Below are positions 18,695 to 28,119 of a stretch of DNA of 64,000 bases, in pieces. A program made the translations under genes and the position numbers. How positions within the stretch are numbered: position 1 is the stretch's first letter; each line of letters opens with the position of its first letter. The notes under the pieces were generated by a model. It was not told where the DNA came from. It was given only the letters and a program-made list of their open reading frames with translations, and did no database searches. The stretch comes from Methylomonas methanica (lineage in GTDB: Bacteria > Pseudomonadota > Gammaproteobacteria > Methylococcales > Methylomonadaceae), in assembly GCF_001644035.1 (NCBI RefSeq), contig NZ_LUUG01000049.1, positions 62,001 to 126,000 of the forward strand, given 5' to 3'.

Positions 18695-19339
18695 TTAATC
18701 CAAGAAAAATTGCATTGAGGTACTGTCAACGACAATCACATCGTTACTTTGCAATTGCACAGTGCGGTCGCCTAGGGGTTCGTCGTTAATTGCCAGGCCC
18801 TCATGTCCTTGCAAGGCGGAGAGGAAATAACCGTCCTTGCGCCTGGCTATGACTATAACGCCAGCGCCTTCGTGACCCAGGCGCGTCATGGCTTTTTTCA
18901 AGCGCAAGATACGGCCAATGTGCATGCCATTCAGCACTTGTAAGTTGGCCTCGGGGGATTTTACGGCTTCTTCCAGCTTCTCATTTAATGCCCGTACATC
19001 CGCATCGCCGAAGTCGGCTGGCGTGGATACCAGGACTTTTTCCGAAAACTCATCGGTGGTGTTGTAAACAATATAGTGCTTACCGATGTTAATAATGTCG
19101 TTGTTTTGCAGGTTCCATTCCTTGGTGCGCTGATCGTTTACCAATAACGGAAACTTTTCGTTCAATTGCTTGAGAACGCATGTACCGTCTTTAATCACGG
19201 CAACGGCATGCGCGGGCGCGACGGCAAGACTGTCAACCACTAGGTCACTGGTTTCATCACGACCGATATGCACTACACCAGAATCAAAAACACCTGTATG
19301 GATTGCATTGTCTTTAAAATAAACGGTAAATTTCGCCAT
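18695..19339 (-). CDS. Tandem FHA-domain protein
   Basis: 214 residues with two FHA-like modules, about 1-100 and 130-214. The first has VVHIGRDETSDLVVDS; the second MHIGRILRLKKAMTRLGHEG and ends in LQSNDVIVVDSTSMQFFLD. FHA domains bind phosphothreonine peptides. The two-FHA layout with a following PilZ gene suggests a c-di-GMP and phospho-dependent regulator pair. No kinase is next to it, so the phosphoprotein partner is unknown. Confidence 0.8.
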   Translation of the reverse strand: MAKFTVYFKDNAIHTGVFDSGVVHIGRDETSDLVVDSLAVAPAHAVAVIKDGTCVLKQLNEKFPLLVNDQRTKEWNLQNNDIINIGKHYIVYNTTDEFSEKVLVSTPADFGDADVRALNEKLEEAVKSPEANLQVLNGMHIGRILRLKKAMTRLGHEGAGVIVIARRKDGYFLSALQGHEGLAINDEPLGDRTVQLQSNDVIVVDSTSMQFFLD

Positions 19340-19587
19340 CTCTGTTGTTCAAGTAATCCCTGCGCCCGGCTAGTAGTATAGCCATTAAAGCCGAGCTTGC
19401 AGATTAATCAATAATTATTTTGATATTACATTATTTTATAAATCCAAACCTATGATAGCCAAAGACTATTTGCATGCGCCCAACACTTGCGCGGTGCCTG
19501 AATAAATAAAATATACAGTCGCCAAGCGGCGCGCCATGTGGCAACATCCTCGGTTAGACTTTCCCATTAATATATAAGTCATCGATC

Positions 19588-21720
19588 ATGAATCCGACTC
19601 AGTCCCATCCGCAAAGAAGCGAACCCGTTATTTCGCAAGACATCTATATTGCCGGCGTCGACGAGGGTAGCGGCAAATCTTTGATCATGCTGGCGATCAT
19701 CGAAATGTTATCCGGCTACGCGGACAATATCGGTTTTTTTCGGCCAATTATTCAAGGCGATGCCGACAAAGACGATTTGATTCAATTCATTAGCCACCGC
19801 TATCAACTCGCCCCCCCTTACGAAGCCATGTATGGCTGTACCAGCGCGGAAGCCAGACAACTCTTGGCCGCCGAACAATACGACGAACTGTTGAAAACCA
19901 TACTAGCCAAATACCGGGCCTTAAAGGCCCGTTGCGATCATGTGCTCTGCGTCGGCAGCGACTATCGACATGGCAACGCCATTTTCGAATTCGATTTCAA
20001 CGCCGATGTCGCCAACAATCTGGGCTGCCTGATGATGCCGGTTATGCAGGGCGAAGATCGTAGCGACGAACAAATTTTAAATGGCTTGGCCAGCCTGAAA
20101 CATTCCGTACACGAACACGACTGCGAATTGCTGGCCACGGTCATCATCGGTGTCGCTCAAAATCAAATTGCCAGCTTGCGTCACAGCTTAAATCATTCCA
20201 GCGAATTTCCGGTGTACGTGGTACCTGCCGAATCATCTCTGGAAAAACCCACCATCGGCAACATCGCCAAAGTCATAGGCGCTAAAGTGTTTTCCGGCGA
20301 AAACGCAACGATGAGCCGCGAGGTGTATCACTACAAAGTGGCGGCGATGTTGGTGCCGGACTTTCTAGATTATGTGGAAACCGGTGACTTGGTGATTACC
20401 CCTGGCGACCGCTCGGACATCATCATGGCCAGCCTGATGGCCTACAATTCCAGCAACTATCCGCAGATTGCCGGCTTATTATTAACCGGCCATCAACAAC
20501 CGGCCCCGCAAGTGCAAAAATTGATCGATGGCCTGGGCGATACGCCTTTCGCGGTGCTCGGCGTCGATTCCGACACCTTCACCACAGCGTTACAAGTCAG
20601 TCAGGTCACAGCCCGCCTACACTCTCAAGACGACCGCAAAATCGCCACCGCGTTGGGATTAATCGAAAGTAACATCAATATGGTGGAACTGCGGCTGCGG
20701 CTGTGCAGCAAGGTGTCGCACAAAATCACGCCGCTGATGTTCGAGTATGATCTGTTGCAGCGCGCCAAAGCCAGAAAGCAACATATCGTGCTACCGGAAG
20801 GCAATGAAGAGCGGATTCTGCGTGCGGCAGAAATTTTGCTGCTGCGCGATGTGGTGAAAATCACCCTGCTGGGTAACGAAGCCGAAATCCGCCAGAAAAT
20901 TCAGGCCATGGCCTTGAAGATGGACAATATCAACATCATCGACCCGATCAAATCGGATCTGCGGCCGCTATTCGCGGAAACCTATTACCAGGCCCGCAAA
21001 CATCGTTGCATCGTTTACGATACGGCCTTCGATTTAATGGCCGATCCCAGCTATTTCGGCACCTTGATGATACATCTGGATTATGCCGACGGCATGGTGT
21101 CAGGCGCGGTGCATTCGACTCAACATACCATTCGGCCGGCCTTTGAAATCATCAAGACCAAGCCCGGCGCATCGATAGTTTCCAGCGTGTTTTTCATGTG
21201 CCTGGAAGACCGCGTATTGGTCTATGGCGATTGCGCGGTGATTCCGAACCCCAATGCCGCGCAATTGGCCGACATCGCCATTAACGCCGCCGAAACCGCG
21301 CGCATGTTCAACATCGAACCGCGCATTGCCATGCTGTCCTATTCCACCGGCGAATCCGGCAAGGGTGAGGCAGTGGATAAAGTCCGCGAAGCGGTCAAAA
21401 TCGCCAAATCGCTGCGACCGGATCTGTTGCTGGAAGGCCCGATGCAATACGATGCCGCCGTGGATGCCAGCGTCGCTAAAACCAAACTGCCCGACAGCCA
21501 GGTCGCCGGCCGCGCCACAGTATTAATTTTTCCAGACCTGAATACCGGCAACAACACCTACAAAGCGGTGCAGCGTTCCTCCGGCGCAATCGCCGTCGGC
21601 CCCATCCTCCAAGGTTTGAACAAACCGGTCAACGATTTAAGCCGCGGTTGCACCGTGACCGACATCGTCAACACCGTGGTCATTACTGCGATTCAGGCCC
21701 AGGAGGCCGACAAATTATGA
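19588..21720 (+). CDS. pta: Phosphate acetyltransferase
   Basis: 710 residues, the long proteobacterial type. It interconverts acetyl-CoA and acetyl phosphate in the cytosol. The N-terminal part is a BioD-like P-loop domain (VDEGSGKSLIML near residue 27), the middle is a DRTGG-type domain, and the C-terminal 330 residues are the catalytic PTA domain (LPEGNEERILRAAEILL; DYADGMVSGAVHST; LSYSTGESGKGE). Its stop overlaps the next start. With ackA 550 bp downstream it forms the acetate pathway used by some methanotrophs in fermentation-like growth. Confidence 0.95.
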   Translation: MNPTQSHPQRSEPVISQDIYIAGVDEGSGKSLIMLAIIEMLSGYADNIGFFRPIIQGDADKDDLIQFISHRYQLAPPYEAMYGCTSAEARQLLAAEQYDELLKTILAKYRALKARCDHVLCVGSDYRHGNAIFEFDFNADVANNLGCLMMPVMQGEDRSDEQILNGLASLKHSVHEHDCELLATVIIGVAQNQIASLRHSLNHSSEFPVYVVPAESSLEKPTIGNIAKVIGAKVFSGENATMSREVYHYKVAAMLVPDFLDYVETGDLVITPGDRSDIIMASLMAYNSSNYPQIAGLLLTGHQQPAPQVQKLIDGLGDTPFAVLGVDSDTFTTALQVSQVTARLHSQDDRKIATALGLIESNINMVELRLRLCSKVSHKITPLMFEYDLLQRAKARKQHIVLPEGNEERILRAAEILLLRDVVKITLLGNEAEIRQKIQAMALKMDNINIIDPIKSDLRPLFAETYYQARKHRCIVYDTAFDLMADPSYFGTLMIHLDYADGMVSGAVHSTQHTIRPAFEIIKTKPGASIVSSVFFMCLEDRVLVYGDCAVIPNPNAAQLADIAINAAETARMFNIEPRIAMLSYSTGESGKGEAVDKVREAVKIAKSLRPDLLLEGPMQYDAAVDASVAKTKLPDSQVAGRATVLIFPDLNTGNNTYKAVQRSSGAIAVGPILQGLNKPVNDLSRGCTVTDIVNTVVITAIQAQEADKL

Positions 21721-22244
21721 TTCAAAAAGCCCTACTAATCGGCCTACTTTTTTACAGTTTGAGCTTTGGCTCACTGGCGGAAACCCGCATCGCCGTTCTG
21801 GATTTTGAATTAAAAGACCTGACACTGGCACCGGGCGTCCCCGCTGAGGTACAAAGAACCGCGTCGATAAAACCGCTGCTGGAACAGGAGTTAAAGCGCG
21901 CCGGCTATGTGGTCATAGCAATACCAAACCAAGCGCAAAAAACGGCCAACAGCGGTGTAGGCTATTTGTTCGACCACGCCGATGCCGCCGCGCAGCTGGG
22001 CAAGCAATTTCAAGCGGACTATATTTTGGTCGGACGGTTACATAAACCCAGCTTTTTGTTCGCCTATCTGATGGGACGTTTGGTCAAAGTGGAGGATGGC
22101 AAATTGATCGGCGACTACATTTCCGAATCCAAAGGCCCCAACGCCAGTCTGACCATCAAAGCGGTGGAAAGCCTGACCACTAAAATCGACCATGATCTGG
22201 AGCGCCGCTACAACCCACCCCCACCGGCGAAACTTGCGCATTAA
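21717..22244 (+). CDS. DUF2380-like periplasmic protein
   Basis: 175 residues from the ATG at 21717 that overlaps the pta stop (ATGA). It has a signal peptide (ALLIGLLFYSLSFGSLA), then TRIAVLDFELKDLTLAPG, which is typical of DUF2380/CsgG-like lipoproteins and secreted proteins involved in envelope assembly. It also has the pattern DYILVGRLHKPSF. No lipobox is seen. It is wedged between pta and ackA. Function not known. Confidence 0.7.
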   Translation: MIQKALLIGLLFYSLSFGSLAETRIAVLDFELKDLTLAPGVPAEVQRTASIKPLLEQELKRAGYVVIAIPNQAQKTANSGVGYLFDHADAAAQLGKQFQADYILVGRLHKPSFLFAYLMGRLVKVEDGKLIGDYISESKGPNASLTIKAVESLTTKIDHDLERRYNPPPPAKLAH

Positions 22245-22268
22245 TCGCCTCACCCTTTCGAGATATTC

Positions 22269-23468
22269 ATGAAAATTCTGGTGCTCAATGCCGGCAGTTC
22301 ATCGGTTAAATACAGCTTATTCGACATGTCTGATCGCTCGGTATTGATTGCCGGTATCATCGAACGTATCGGCGAAGACGCCGCCAGCCATAGTTATTCG
22401 CTGGCGAATAATGATCGGACACACGAAGAAATCAGCTGCCGCAACCATCAACAAGCCTTGCAATTGTTGTTCGAAACACTGGCTGCTTGCCGCGTGCTGA
22501 ACGACCGTCGCGAACTGGCCTGCATCGGCCACCGGGTGGTACATGGCGGCGAACATTTTCGGGAGCCGGCGTTAATCGATACGCAAGTGATGCAGCACAT
22601 TGCCGAAGTGATTCCGCTGGCACCGCTGCATAACCCCGCCAATCTGTTGGGAATCGAAGAAGCCCTCCGGCAAATGGGCGAGACGCCGCAAGTCGCGGTG
22701 TTCGATACGGCGTTTCATCAAACCCTGCCCGATTATGCCTATCGCTATCCGTTGCCCGAACATCTTTATACCGAACATGGGGTAAGACGTTACGGCTTCC
22801 ACGGTACCTCCCACCGTTATGTTGCCGAACAGGCCACGCAATATCTCGGCAAACCTTTATCAGAAACTAATCTGATCACGCTGCATCTCGGTAACGGCGC
22901 CAGCGTCACTGCTATCCAAAACGGCCGAAGCATCGATACATCGATGGGCATGACGCCGCTGGAAGGTTTGATGATGGGCAGCCGCTGCGGCGACATCGAC
23001 CCGGCAATCCATTTTTATCTGAGCCGCACGCTGAATTTGTCCAACGAGGCCATTGAAACCCTGCTCAACAAAGAAAGCGGCTGCAAAGGCATTTGCGGCG
23101 AAAACGATATGCGGGCGATACACCGCATGGCCGAAGCCGGCGACGATCTTGCCCGCCTGGCGCTGGCGATGTACGCCTATCGCATCAAAAAGTACATCGG
23201 CGCTTATTTTGCGGTGTTGGGCCGGGTCGATGCCTTGGTATTTACCGGCGGCATCGGCGAAAACGATGCCTGGCTACGCGAACAAGTCTGTCTGGATATG
23301 ACCATCTTCGGGATTGCCATAAACCAGGAAAAAAACCGCAAACCGGTGCGACCTTGCGACAACATCAGTCAACCCAACTCCGGTGTGACAGTATTGGTGA
23401 TTGCCACGGCCGAGGAACTGGAAATTGCGATCCAGGCCATGCAATGTCTGGAAAAGCCGCACCCCTAG
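22269..23468 (+). CDS. ackA: Acetate kinase
   Basis: 399 residues, the usual size. It converts acetyl phosphate and ADP to acetate and ATP. Family signatures are at the N-terminus (KILVLNAGSSSVKYSLFD), in the middle (VFDTAFHQTLPDYAYRYP; GFHGTSHRYV) and HLGNGASVTAI. It sits 24 nt after the DUF2380 gene, in the same probable transcript as pta. Together they make ATP from acetyl-CoA under oxygen limitation. Confidence 0.96.
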   Translation: MKILVLNAGSSSVKYSLFDMSDRSVLIAGIIERIGEDAASHSYSLANNDRTHEEISCRNHQQALQLLFETLAACRVLNDRRELACIGHRVVHGGEHFREPALIDTQVMQHIAEVIPLAPLHNPANLLGIEEALRQMGETPQVAVFDTAFHQTLPDYAYRYPLPEHLYTEHGVRRYGFHGTSHRYVAEQATQYLGKPLSETNLITLHLGNGASVTAIQNGRSIDTSMGMTPLEGLMMGSRCGDIDPAIHFYLSRTLNLSNEAIETLLNKESGCKGICGENDMRAIHRMAEAGDDLARLALAMYAYRIKKYIGAYFAVLGRVDALVFTGGIGENDAWLREQVCLDMTIFGIAINQEKNRKPVRPCDNISQPNSGVTVLVIATAEELEIAIQAMQCLEKPHP

Positions 23469-23688
23469 ATCAGCAGGAAGTAGGCCTAAATTACCTAAGT
23501 CTGTCACCGCCGCCGTGAATAAGTATTTCTTCCGGGGTTTAAAGAAACATTTCTGTAACATTTTAGCCATATGATTTAGAGAGCGATCCGGTTAGCCCTC
23601 TCGAATTGTTACTGTCAACATTGTTGTTTTCACAACAAATCAAACTCAAATCACCAAGGAAGCCGTAACGGGACTATGCAATAACTAA

Positions 23689-23703
23689 TGCGATAATATT
23701 GCA
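23689..23703. promoter_or_regulatory. Second, weaker Zur-like box
   Basis: TGCGATAATATTGCA keeps the central ATAATAT and outer TG/CA of the Zur palindrome (11 of 15 bases the same as the strong box). Its centre is 23 bp from that of the strong box, about two helical turns. Confidence 0.5.
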
Positions 23704-23711
23704 TCAGCGCT

Positions 23712-23726
23712 TGTTATAATATAACA
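23712..23726. promoter_or_regulatory. Zur-type operator (perfect palindrome)
   Basis: TGTTATAATATAACA: 7-bp exact arms around one base, identical to the core of the gammaproteobacterial Zur consensus. It lies 35 bp upstream of the TonB receptor start, overlapping its probable promoter. A zinc-bound Zur repressor would block expression, so the gene should be switched on by zinc starvation. Confidence 0.88.
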
Positions 23727-23760
23727 TATTTAAACATCGTTTCTGACTGCCTCGCTTAAC

Positions 23761-25791
23761 ATGAAAAAAACCGCTGCCCTGATTTTAATGCTGCCATCTC
23801 CGGTTCTGATGGCCGAAGAACCTGCTATTCAAGCACTGGACGAAATAATCGTCACGGCACCGCTGCAAGACAGAAAATCGGACAGCCCGGTGCCTGTCAC
23901 CGTATTGAGCGACGACGAATTGCGCATGAAAACCGGCCACAGCATCGGCGATACCTTGAAAAACGAGCTGGGCATCAGCAGCCAATCCTTCGGCCCCGGC
24001 GTCGGTACTCCGGTGATACGTGGTCAAGCCGGGCCCAGAGTCCGGGTATTGAACAACGGTATCGGCAGCAACGATGTTTCCGCAATCAGCCCCGACCACG
24101 CCACCAGCGTCGAACCTCTGTTGGCTGAGCGCATCGAAGTGCTGCGCGGCCCGGCCACGCTACTCTACGGCAGCGGCGCGATGGGCGGCGTAGTTAACGT
24201 CATTGACAACCGTATCCCCGGCCGCCAGTTCGACAAGCTGGTAGGCGCTGCGCTGGAGCAGCGTTTCGATTCCACTTCCGACGAAACCAGCACCACGATG
24301 AAAGTCGAGGGCGGCAAGGACAACATCGCGTATCACCTGGACGGCTTTTATCGGCATCGTAACAATCTGGACATCGGCGGCAGCGGCATAGACACCGCAA
24401 AAGTCGCGATCACCGATCCCAGCCTGGAGATTGTCGATAACCCCAAAGGCTTTTTGAATAACACCGGCGCCGAAGCGATCAGCGGTTCGGCCGGCTTGTC
24501 CTGGATCGGTGCGCCCGGCTTTGCCGGCGTATCCATCAATAATCTAAATAACAACTACGCCATCGCTCCGGACGGCACCGGCGACGAAACCGTGCGCATC
24601 GCGATGCGGCAAACCAAGTACGATTTTAAGAGCGAACTGAACAATCCATTCCGCTTCGCGAAAAGCCTGCGGACCCGGCTTGGATACACCGATTACCAAC
24701 ACACCGAAATCGCCAACGGCGAACCCGGTGCGTACTACACCAACCAGTCTTACGAAGGCCGCATGGAATTGGCTCACCAGGATTTGGGACCGCTGCGCGG
24801 CGTGGTGGGTTTTCAAGCCCAAGCCAGCGACTTTAATGCGATCGAAAAACTCACCGGTGACAGCATCGTACCGCGCTCGGACATTACCAGTTATGGCGTC
24901 TTCGCCGTCGAATCATTCGACATTGGCGCGGTGACGTATCAACTGGGCACCCGCGTCGAACAAACCGATATTCGCCCGGACGGCTTCGCCAATCTCAGCT
25001 ATACCCCCATCAGCGCGTCGGCTTCGGCCGTTTGGAAACTGGATAATCGCAACAGCCTGAACCTGGCGGTGACTCGTTCCTCGCGCGCGCCGCAGGTCCA
25101 AGAATTGCTGTCCGACGGTTACCACGACGCCACCCGCAGTTACGACAGGGGCGACTTGGGTTTAAGAGAAGAAACCTCCTACAACCTGGACTTGGGCTAC
25201 CGCTTCAAAACCGATTGGTTACGCGCCGAATTCGACTTATTCCACAACTGGGCCAGCGATTATATTTTCCAGCAACGCAACGGCGAATTCGTCGATCAAG
25301 ACGGTAATCCTTGCGTAGCGGATTGCGTGCCTTTGGTCACCAGCGGACAAAACGACGCCATCTTCAAAGGTTATGAAGCCAAACTGATCGTGCCAATGAT
25401 GGAAAACCATCTCGGATTATTGGAGATGACCTTATTCAGCGACTACACCCGCGGCGAATTCGTCAACGGCAGCGACGTACCACGCATGCCGCCGTTACGC
25501 TACGGCCTGCAACTGGATTTCAACCGGGATAAATTGTCGACCTATCTGCGCTTTACTCGCGCCGAATCGCAGCCCCATGCCGGCGATTTCGAAACCTCTA
25601 CTGCCGGCTATTTCTTGCTGAATGTGGGCGCCAACTATCAAGTCAAAGCCTATAAAGACGCCAAGTTGATGGTATTTGCCAAAGGTAACAACCTGCTGAA
25701 TCAAAACATCCGCAATTCGACATCGTACTTGCGAAATTTTGCACCGGAAGCAGGACGCGGAGCGGAAGTAGGCTTTAGAGTGAATTATTAG
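23761..25791 (+). CDS. TonB-dependent outer-membrane receptor, probably for zinc (ZnuD-like)
   Basis: 676 residues: signal peptide, TonB box (DEIIVTAP) near residue 28, plug domain (VTVLSDDELRMKTGHSIGD to about 150; RIEVLRGPATLLYGSGAMGGVVNV), then a 22-strand barrel ending ...RGAEVGFRVNY. A loop with two cysteines (DGNPCVADCVPLV) resembles the short Cys loop of ZnuD receptors. Assignment to zinc rests on the perfect Zur box in its promoter and on the zinc genes downstream. It is followed by a terminator, so the downstream COG0523 gene needs its own promoter. Confidence 0.88.
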   Translation: MKKTAALILMLPSPVLMAEEPAIQALDEIIVTAPLQDRKSDSPVPVTVLSDDELRMKTGHSIGDTLKNELGISSQSFGPGVGTPVIRGQAGPRVRVLNNGIGSNDVSAISPDHATSVEPLLAERIEVLRGPATLLYGSGAMGGVVNVIDNRIPGRQFDKLVGAALEQRFDSTSDETSTTMKVEGGKDNIAYHLDGFYRHRNNLDIGGSGIDTAKVAITDPSLEIVDNPKGFLNNTGAEAISGSAGLSWIGAPGFAGVSINNLNNNYAIAPDGTGDETVRIAMRQTKYDFKSELNNPFRFAKSLRTRLGYTDYQHTEIANGEPGAYYTNQSYEGRMELAHQDLGPLRGVVGFQAQASDFNAIEKLTGDSIVPRSDITSYGVFAVESFDIGAVTYQLGTRVEQTDIRPDGFANLSYTPISASASAVWKLDNRNSLNLAVTRSSRAPQVQELLSDGYHDATRSYDRGDLGLREETSYNLDLGYRFKTDWLRAEFDLFHNWASDYIFQQRNGEFVDQDGNPCVADCVPLVTSGQNDAIFKGYEAKLIVPMMENHLGLLEMTLFSDYTRGEFVNGSDVPRMPPLRYGLQLDFNRDKLSTYLRFTRAESQPHAGDFETSTAGYFLLNVGANYQVKAYKDAKLMVFAKGNNLLNQNIRNSTSYLRNFAPEAGRGAEVGFRVNY

Positions 25792-25803
25792 AACCGTTTA
25801 AAC

Positions 25804-25835
25804 AGGCGCTTCTTTTATCGGCAGCGCCTTTTTTT
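25804..25835 (+). terminator. Terminator after the zinc receptor gene
   Basis: AGGCGCT and AGCGCCT arms around a 12-nt loop, then six T. It isolates the receptor from the following operon. Confidence 0.85.
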
Positions 25836-25846
25836 GACCACCCAAT

Positions 25847-25861
25847 TGCTACAATATAACA
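25847..25861. promoter_or_regulatory. Zur-type operator upstream of the COG0523/fhcA operon
   Basis: TGCTACAATATAACA: 13 of 15 bases equal the perfect box at 23712-23726, with the right arm intact. It ends 11 bp before the zigA-like ATG. Confidence 0.78.
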
Positions 25862-25872
25862 TCGAAAACGCC

Positions 25873-27090
25873 ATGATTTTTAAGGACGCGCCATCCAGAA
25901 GACTCCCCGTCACCGTGCTGTCCGGTTTTCTGGGTGCAGGCAAAACCACCTTGCTGAACCACATCCTGCATAACCGGGATAAGCTCAAGGTAGCGGTGAT
26001 CGTCAACGACATGAGCGAAGTCAACATTGACGCGGCAACGGTCAAAAACGAAGTACAACTGAATCGTGGCCAGGAAAAACTGGTCGAAATGAGCAACGGG
26101 TGCATTTGCTGCACCCTCCGCGAGGACTTGCTGATCGAGGTCGGCAATTTGGCCAAGGAAGGCCGCTTCGATTACTTGGTGATCGAATCCACCGGCATCG
26201 CCGAGCCCTTGCCGATTGCAGAGACGTTCACGTTTAGCGACGAAAACGGTGCGAGCTTATCCGACCACGCCCGCCTGGATACCCTGGTTACCGTTGTCGA
26301 CGCCGTGAATTTTATGCGCAATTACATGGAAGCCCTCAGTTTAAAGGAAACCGGCGAATCCCTGGGCGACGACGATGAACGTAACGTCGCCGATTTACTG
26401 GTCGATCAAATCGAATTTGCCGACGTGATCCTGATTTCCAAAATCGATCTGATCGCCAGCGACGAAATCCTCAATCTAAAAGCCGTGTTGCGCAGCCTTA
26501 ATCCTGATGCGGAAATCGTGCCTATGGTGATGGGACAGGTGGATCTGCATAAAGTCCTCGACACCGGCTTGTTCGATTTCGAAAAAGCCGAACAAGCGCC
26601 AGGCTGGTTGAAAGAATTGCGTGGAGAACATACCCCGGAGACCGAGGAATACGGCATCGGCAGCTTTGTTTACACGGCCCGCCGCCCTTTCCATCCGCAG
26701 CGCTTCTATGATCTTCTACACGAAGGGGAATGGGAGAACGGCACATTGCTGCGCTCTAAAGGCTTCTTTTGGCTAGCCTCGCGCCCCGATCATGCCGGCA
26801 GTTGGTCGCAAGCCGGCGGAATGATGCAGCACGGCTTGGCCGGGCGCTGGTGGGCTTCGGTGCCCAAACAGGAATGGCCGGAAGAGTATTTACCGGACAT
26901 TCAGTCCCAATGGGCGGAACCCTATGGCGACCGCCGGCAAGAGCTGGTGTTTATCGGCCAAAACGTCGATGCGGATAAAGTCCGCCAAGAACTCAACGAC
27001 TGCCTGCTAACCGATGCCGAACTCGCTGCCGGCCCGGAGATTTGGCATCACTATCGCGACGAATTTCCCCAATGGTTTGCCGATGGCTAG
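25873..27090 (+). CDS. zigA: COG0523 GTPase metallochaperone, ZigA-like
   Basis: 405 residues from the ATG at 25873; an upstream TTG would place the Zur box inside the gene, so I reject it. G3E-family features are Walker [10 protein letters not shown], the CxCC metal motif [11 protein letters not shown], and the guanine-recognition SKIDL. The long C-terminal CobW_C domain ([30 protein letters not shown]) resembles the Zur-regulated ZigA subgroup. Such proteins are induced in zinc starvation and deliver zinc to client enzymes. It heads a close-packed run of six genes reaching folE2 and the second GTPase. Confidence 0.92.
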   Translation: MIFKDAPSRRLPVTVLSGFLGAGKTTLLNHILHNRDKLKVAVIVNDMSEVNIDAATVKNEVQLNRGQEKLVEMSNGCICCTLREDLLIEVGNLAKEGRFDYLVIESTGIAEPLPIAETFTFSDENGASLSDHARLDTLVTVVDAVNFMRNYMEALSLKETGESLGDDDERNVADLLVDQIEFADVILISKIDLIASDEILNLKAVLRSLNPDAEIVPMVMGQVDLHKVLDTGLFDFEKAEQAPGWLKELRGEHTPETEEYGIGSFVYTARRPFHPQRFYDLLHEGEWENGTLLRSKGFFWLASRPDHAGSWSQAGGMMQHGLAGRWWASVPKQEWPEEYLPDIQSQWAEPYGDRRQELVFIGQNVDADKVRQELNDCLLTDAELAAGPEIWHHYRDEFPQWFADG

Positions 27091-27328
27091 CATCGATAGT
27101 TATTTGCACCTGATCGGCTTTGAGCTTTTGGTGATACTAGCCATCGTCGGATACCTCGTTGAAGCAGACTTGCCGAAACGCGTCGTCTCCAGACTATTTA
27201 TAACTGTATTGGGATTCATGTTGGCGCATTTCGCCACCCACGCATTGCCGAACCAAATCGCCGACTTTATTTACAGCTCGCACCACGACTACCATTCCAT
27301 CAAGTCTGCCGGACCACATCGCACATGA
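27083..27328 (+). CDS. Small His-rich membrane protein in the zinc operon
   Basis: 81 residues from the ATG at 27083, which overlaps the zigA-like stop by 8 bp; its own stop overlaps the ZIP start (ATGA). It has two hydrophobic segments ([19 protein letters not shown] and [18 protein letters not shown]) and a histidine-rich end ([17 protein letters not shown]). This could be a zinc-binding accessory of the ZIP transporter or of the receptor. I know no family for it. Confidence 0.65.
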   Translation: MASIDSYLHLIGFELLVILAIVGYLVEADLPKRVVSRLFITVLGFMLAHFATHALPNQIADFIYSSHHDYHSIKSAGPHRT

Positions 27329-28110
27329 CTATAGCCCTCAGCACCATTGCCGGCGCTATTGCAGCCTGCCTCGCCGTGAGCCTTTGCTCCTTATCCAGCG
27401 TGTTTGCATTATGGCTTAAACCCGCGGTGTTGAATCGGGTAGTGCCGTATTTGGTGGCGTTGGCGGTAGGCGTGTTGTTAGGAGACGCTTTTATTCATTT
27501 GATTCCGGATGCGGTGAGTCGCCACGGTACGGTCAGCGACGTTTGTTTAACCGTGTTGGTGGGTGTGTTCGGCTTTTTCGTGTTGGAGAAACTGGTGCGT
27601 TGGCGCCACGACCACAACGTCGATATCACGCCGGGGAGTGGCGAGATTCTGCCTTTGGCAAAAATGAATCTGATCGGCGACGCCATGCACAACTTCGTCG
27701 ACGGCATATTGATCGCCGGCAGTTTTCTGGCCGATCCGGCGCTAGGTTTGACCACCACCTTGGCCATCATCGCCCACGAAGTTCCGCAAGAACTCGGCGA
27801 CGTCGGCGCACTGCTGCGCGGCGGCTACGCACCTAGGCAAGCCGTGCTCTACAACTTTTACTGCTCACTGACCGTATTGCCGGGGGCGATCTTCACCCTA
27901 TTCCTTAGCCAGATAGCCGAATCGTCCTTGACCCTATTGCTGCCAATCGCTGCCGGCGGCTTTATTTACATCGCCGCCTCCGATCTGATCCCGGTATTGC
28001 ACGAACGCTGTAGTTTCTCCAGCCTGAGCGGCCAAGCCGCAGCATTCGGCATGGGCATAGTGCTCATGCAATTTATTGTTTTTTTCGAACAAGTCCTGAT
28101 CGCTATTTAA
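27325..28110 (+). CDS. ZIP family metal transporter
   Basis: 261 residues, eight predicted spans. TM4 carries GDAMHNFVDGILIAGSF and TM5 HEVPQELGDVG, the paired metal-site motifs of ZIP importers. The transporter should bring zinc (or another divalent metal) into the cytosol. Its start overlaps the preceding small gene's stop, and the DUF1826 start follows 9 nt after its stop. Located in a Zur-marked operon, it is expected to be a zinc importer; family members can carry Mn or Fe. Confidence 0.92.
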   Translation: MTIALSTIAGAIAACLAVSLCSLSSVFALWLKPAVLNRVVPYLVALAVGVLLGDAFIHLIPDAVSRHGTVSDVCLTVLVGVFGFFVLEKLVRWRHDHNVDITPGSGEILPLAKMNLIGDAMHNFVDGILIAGSFLADPALGLTTTLAIIAHEVPQELGDVGALLRGGYAPRQAVLYNFYCSLTVLPGAIFTLFLSQIAESSLTLLLPIAAGGFIYIAASDLIPVLHERCSFSSLSGQAAAFGMGIVLMQFIVFFEQVLIAI

Positions 28111-28119
28111 GGAGTTTTT

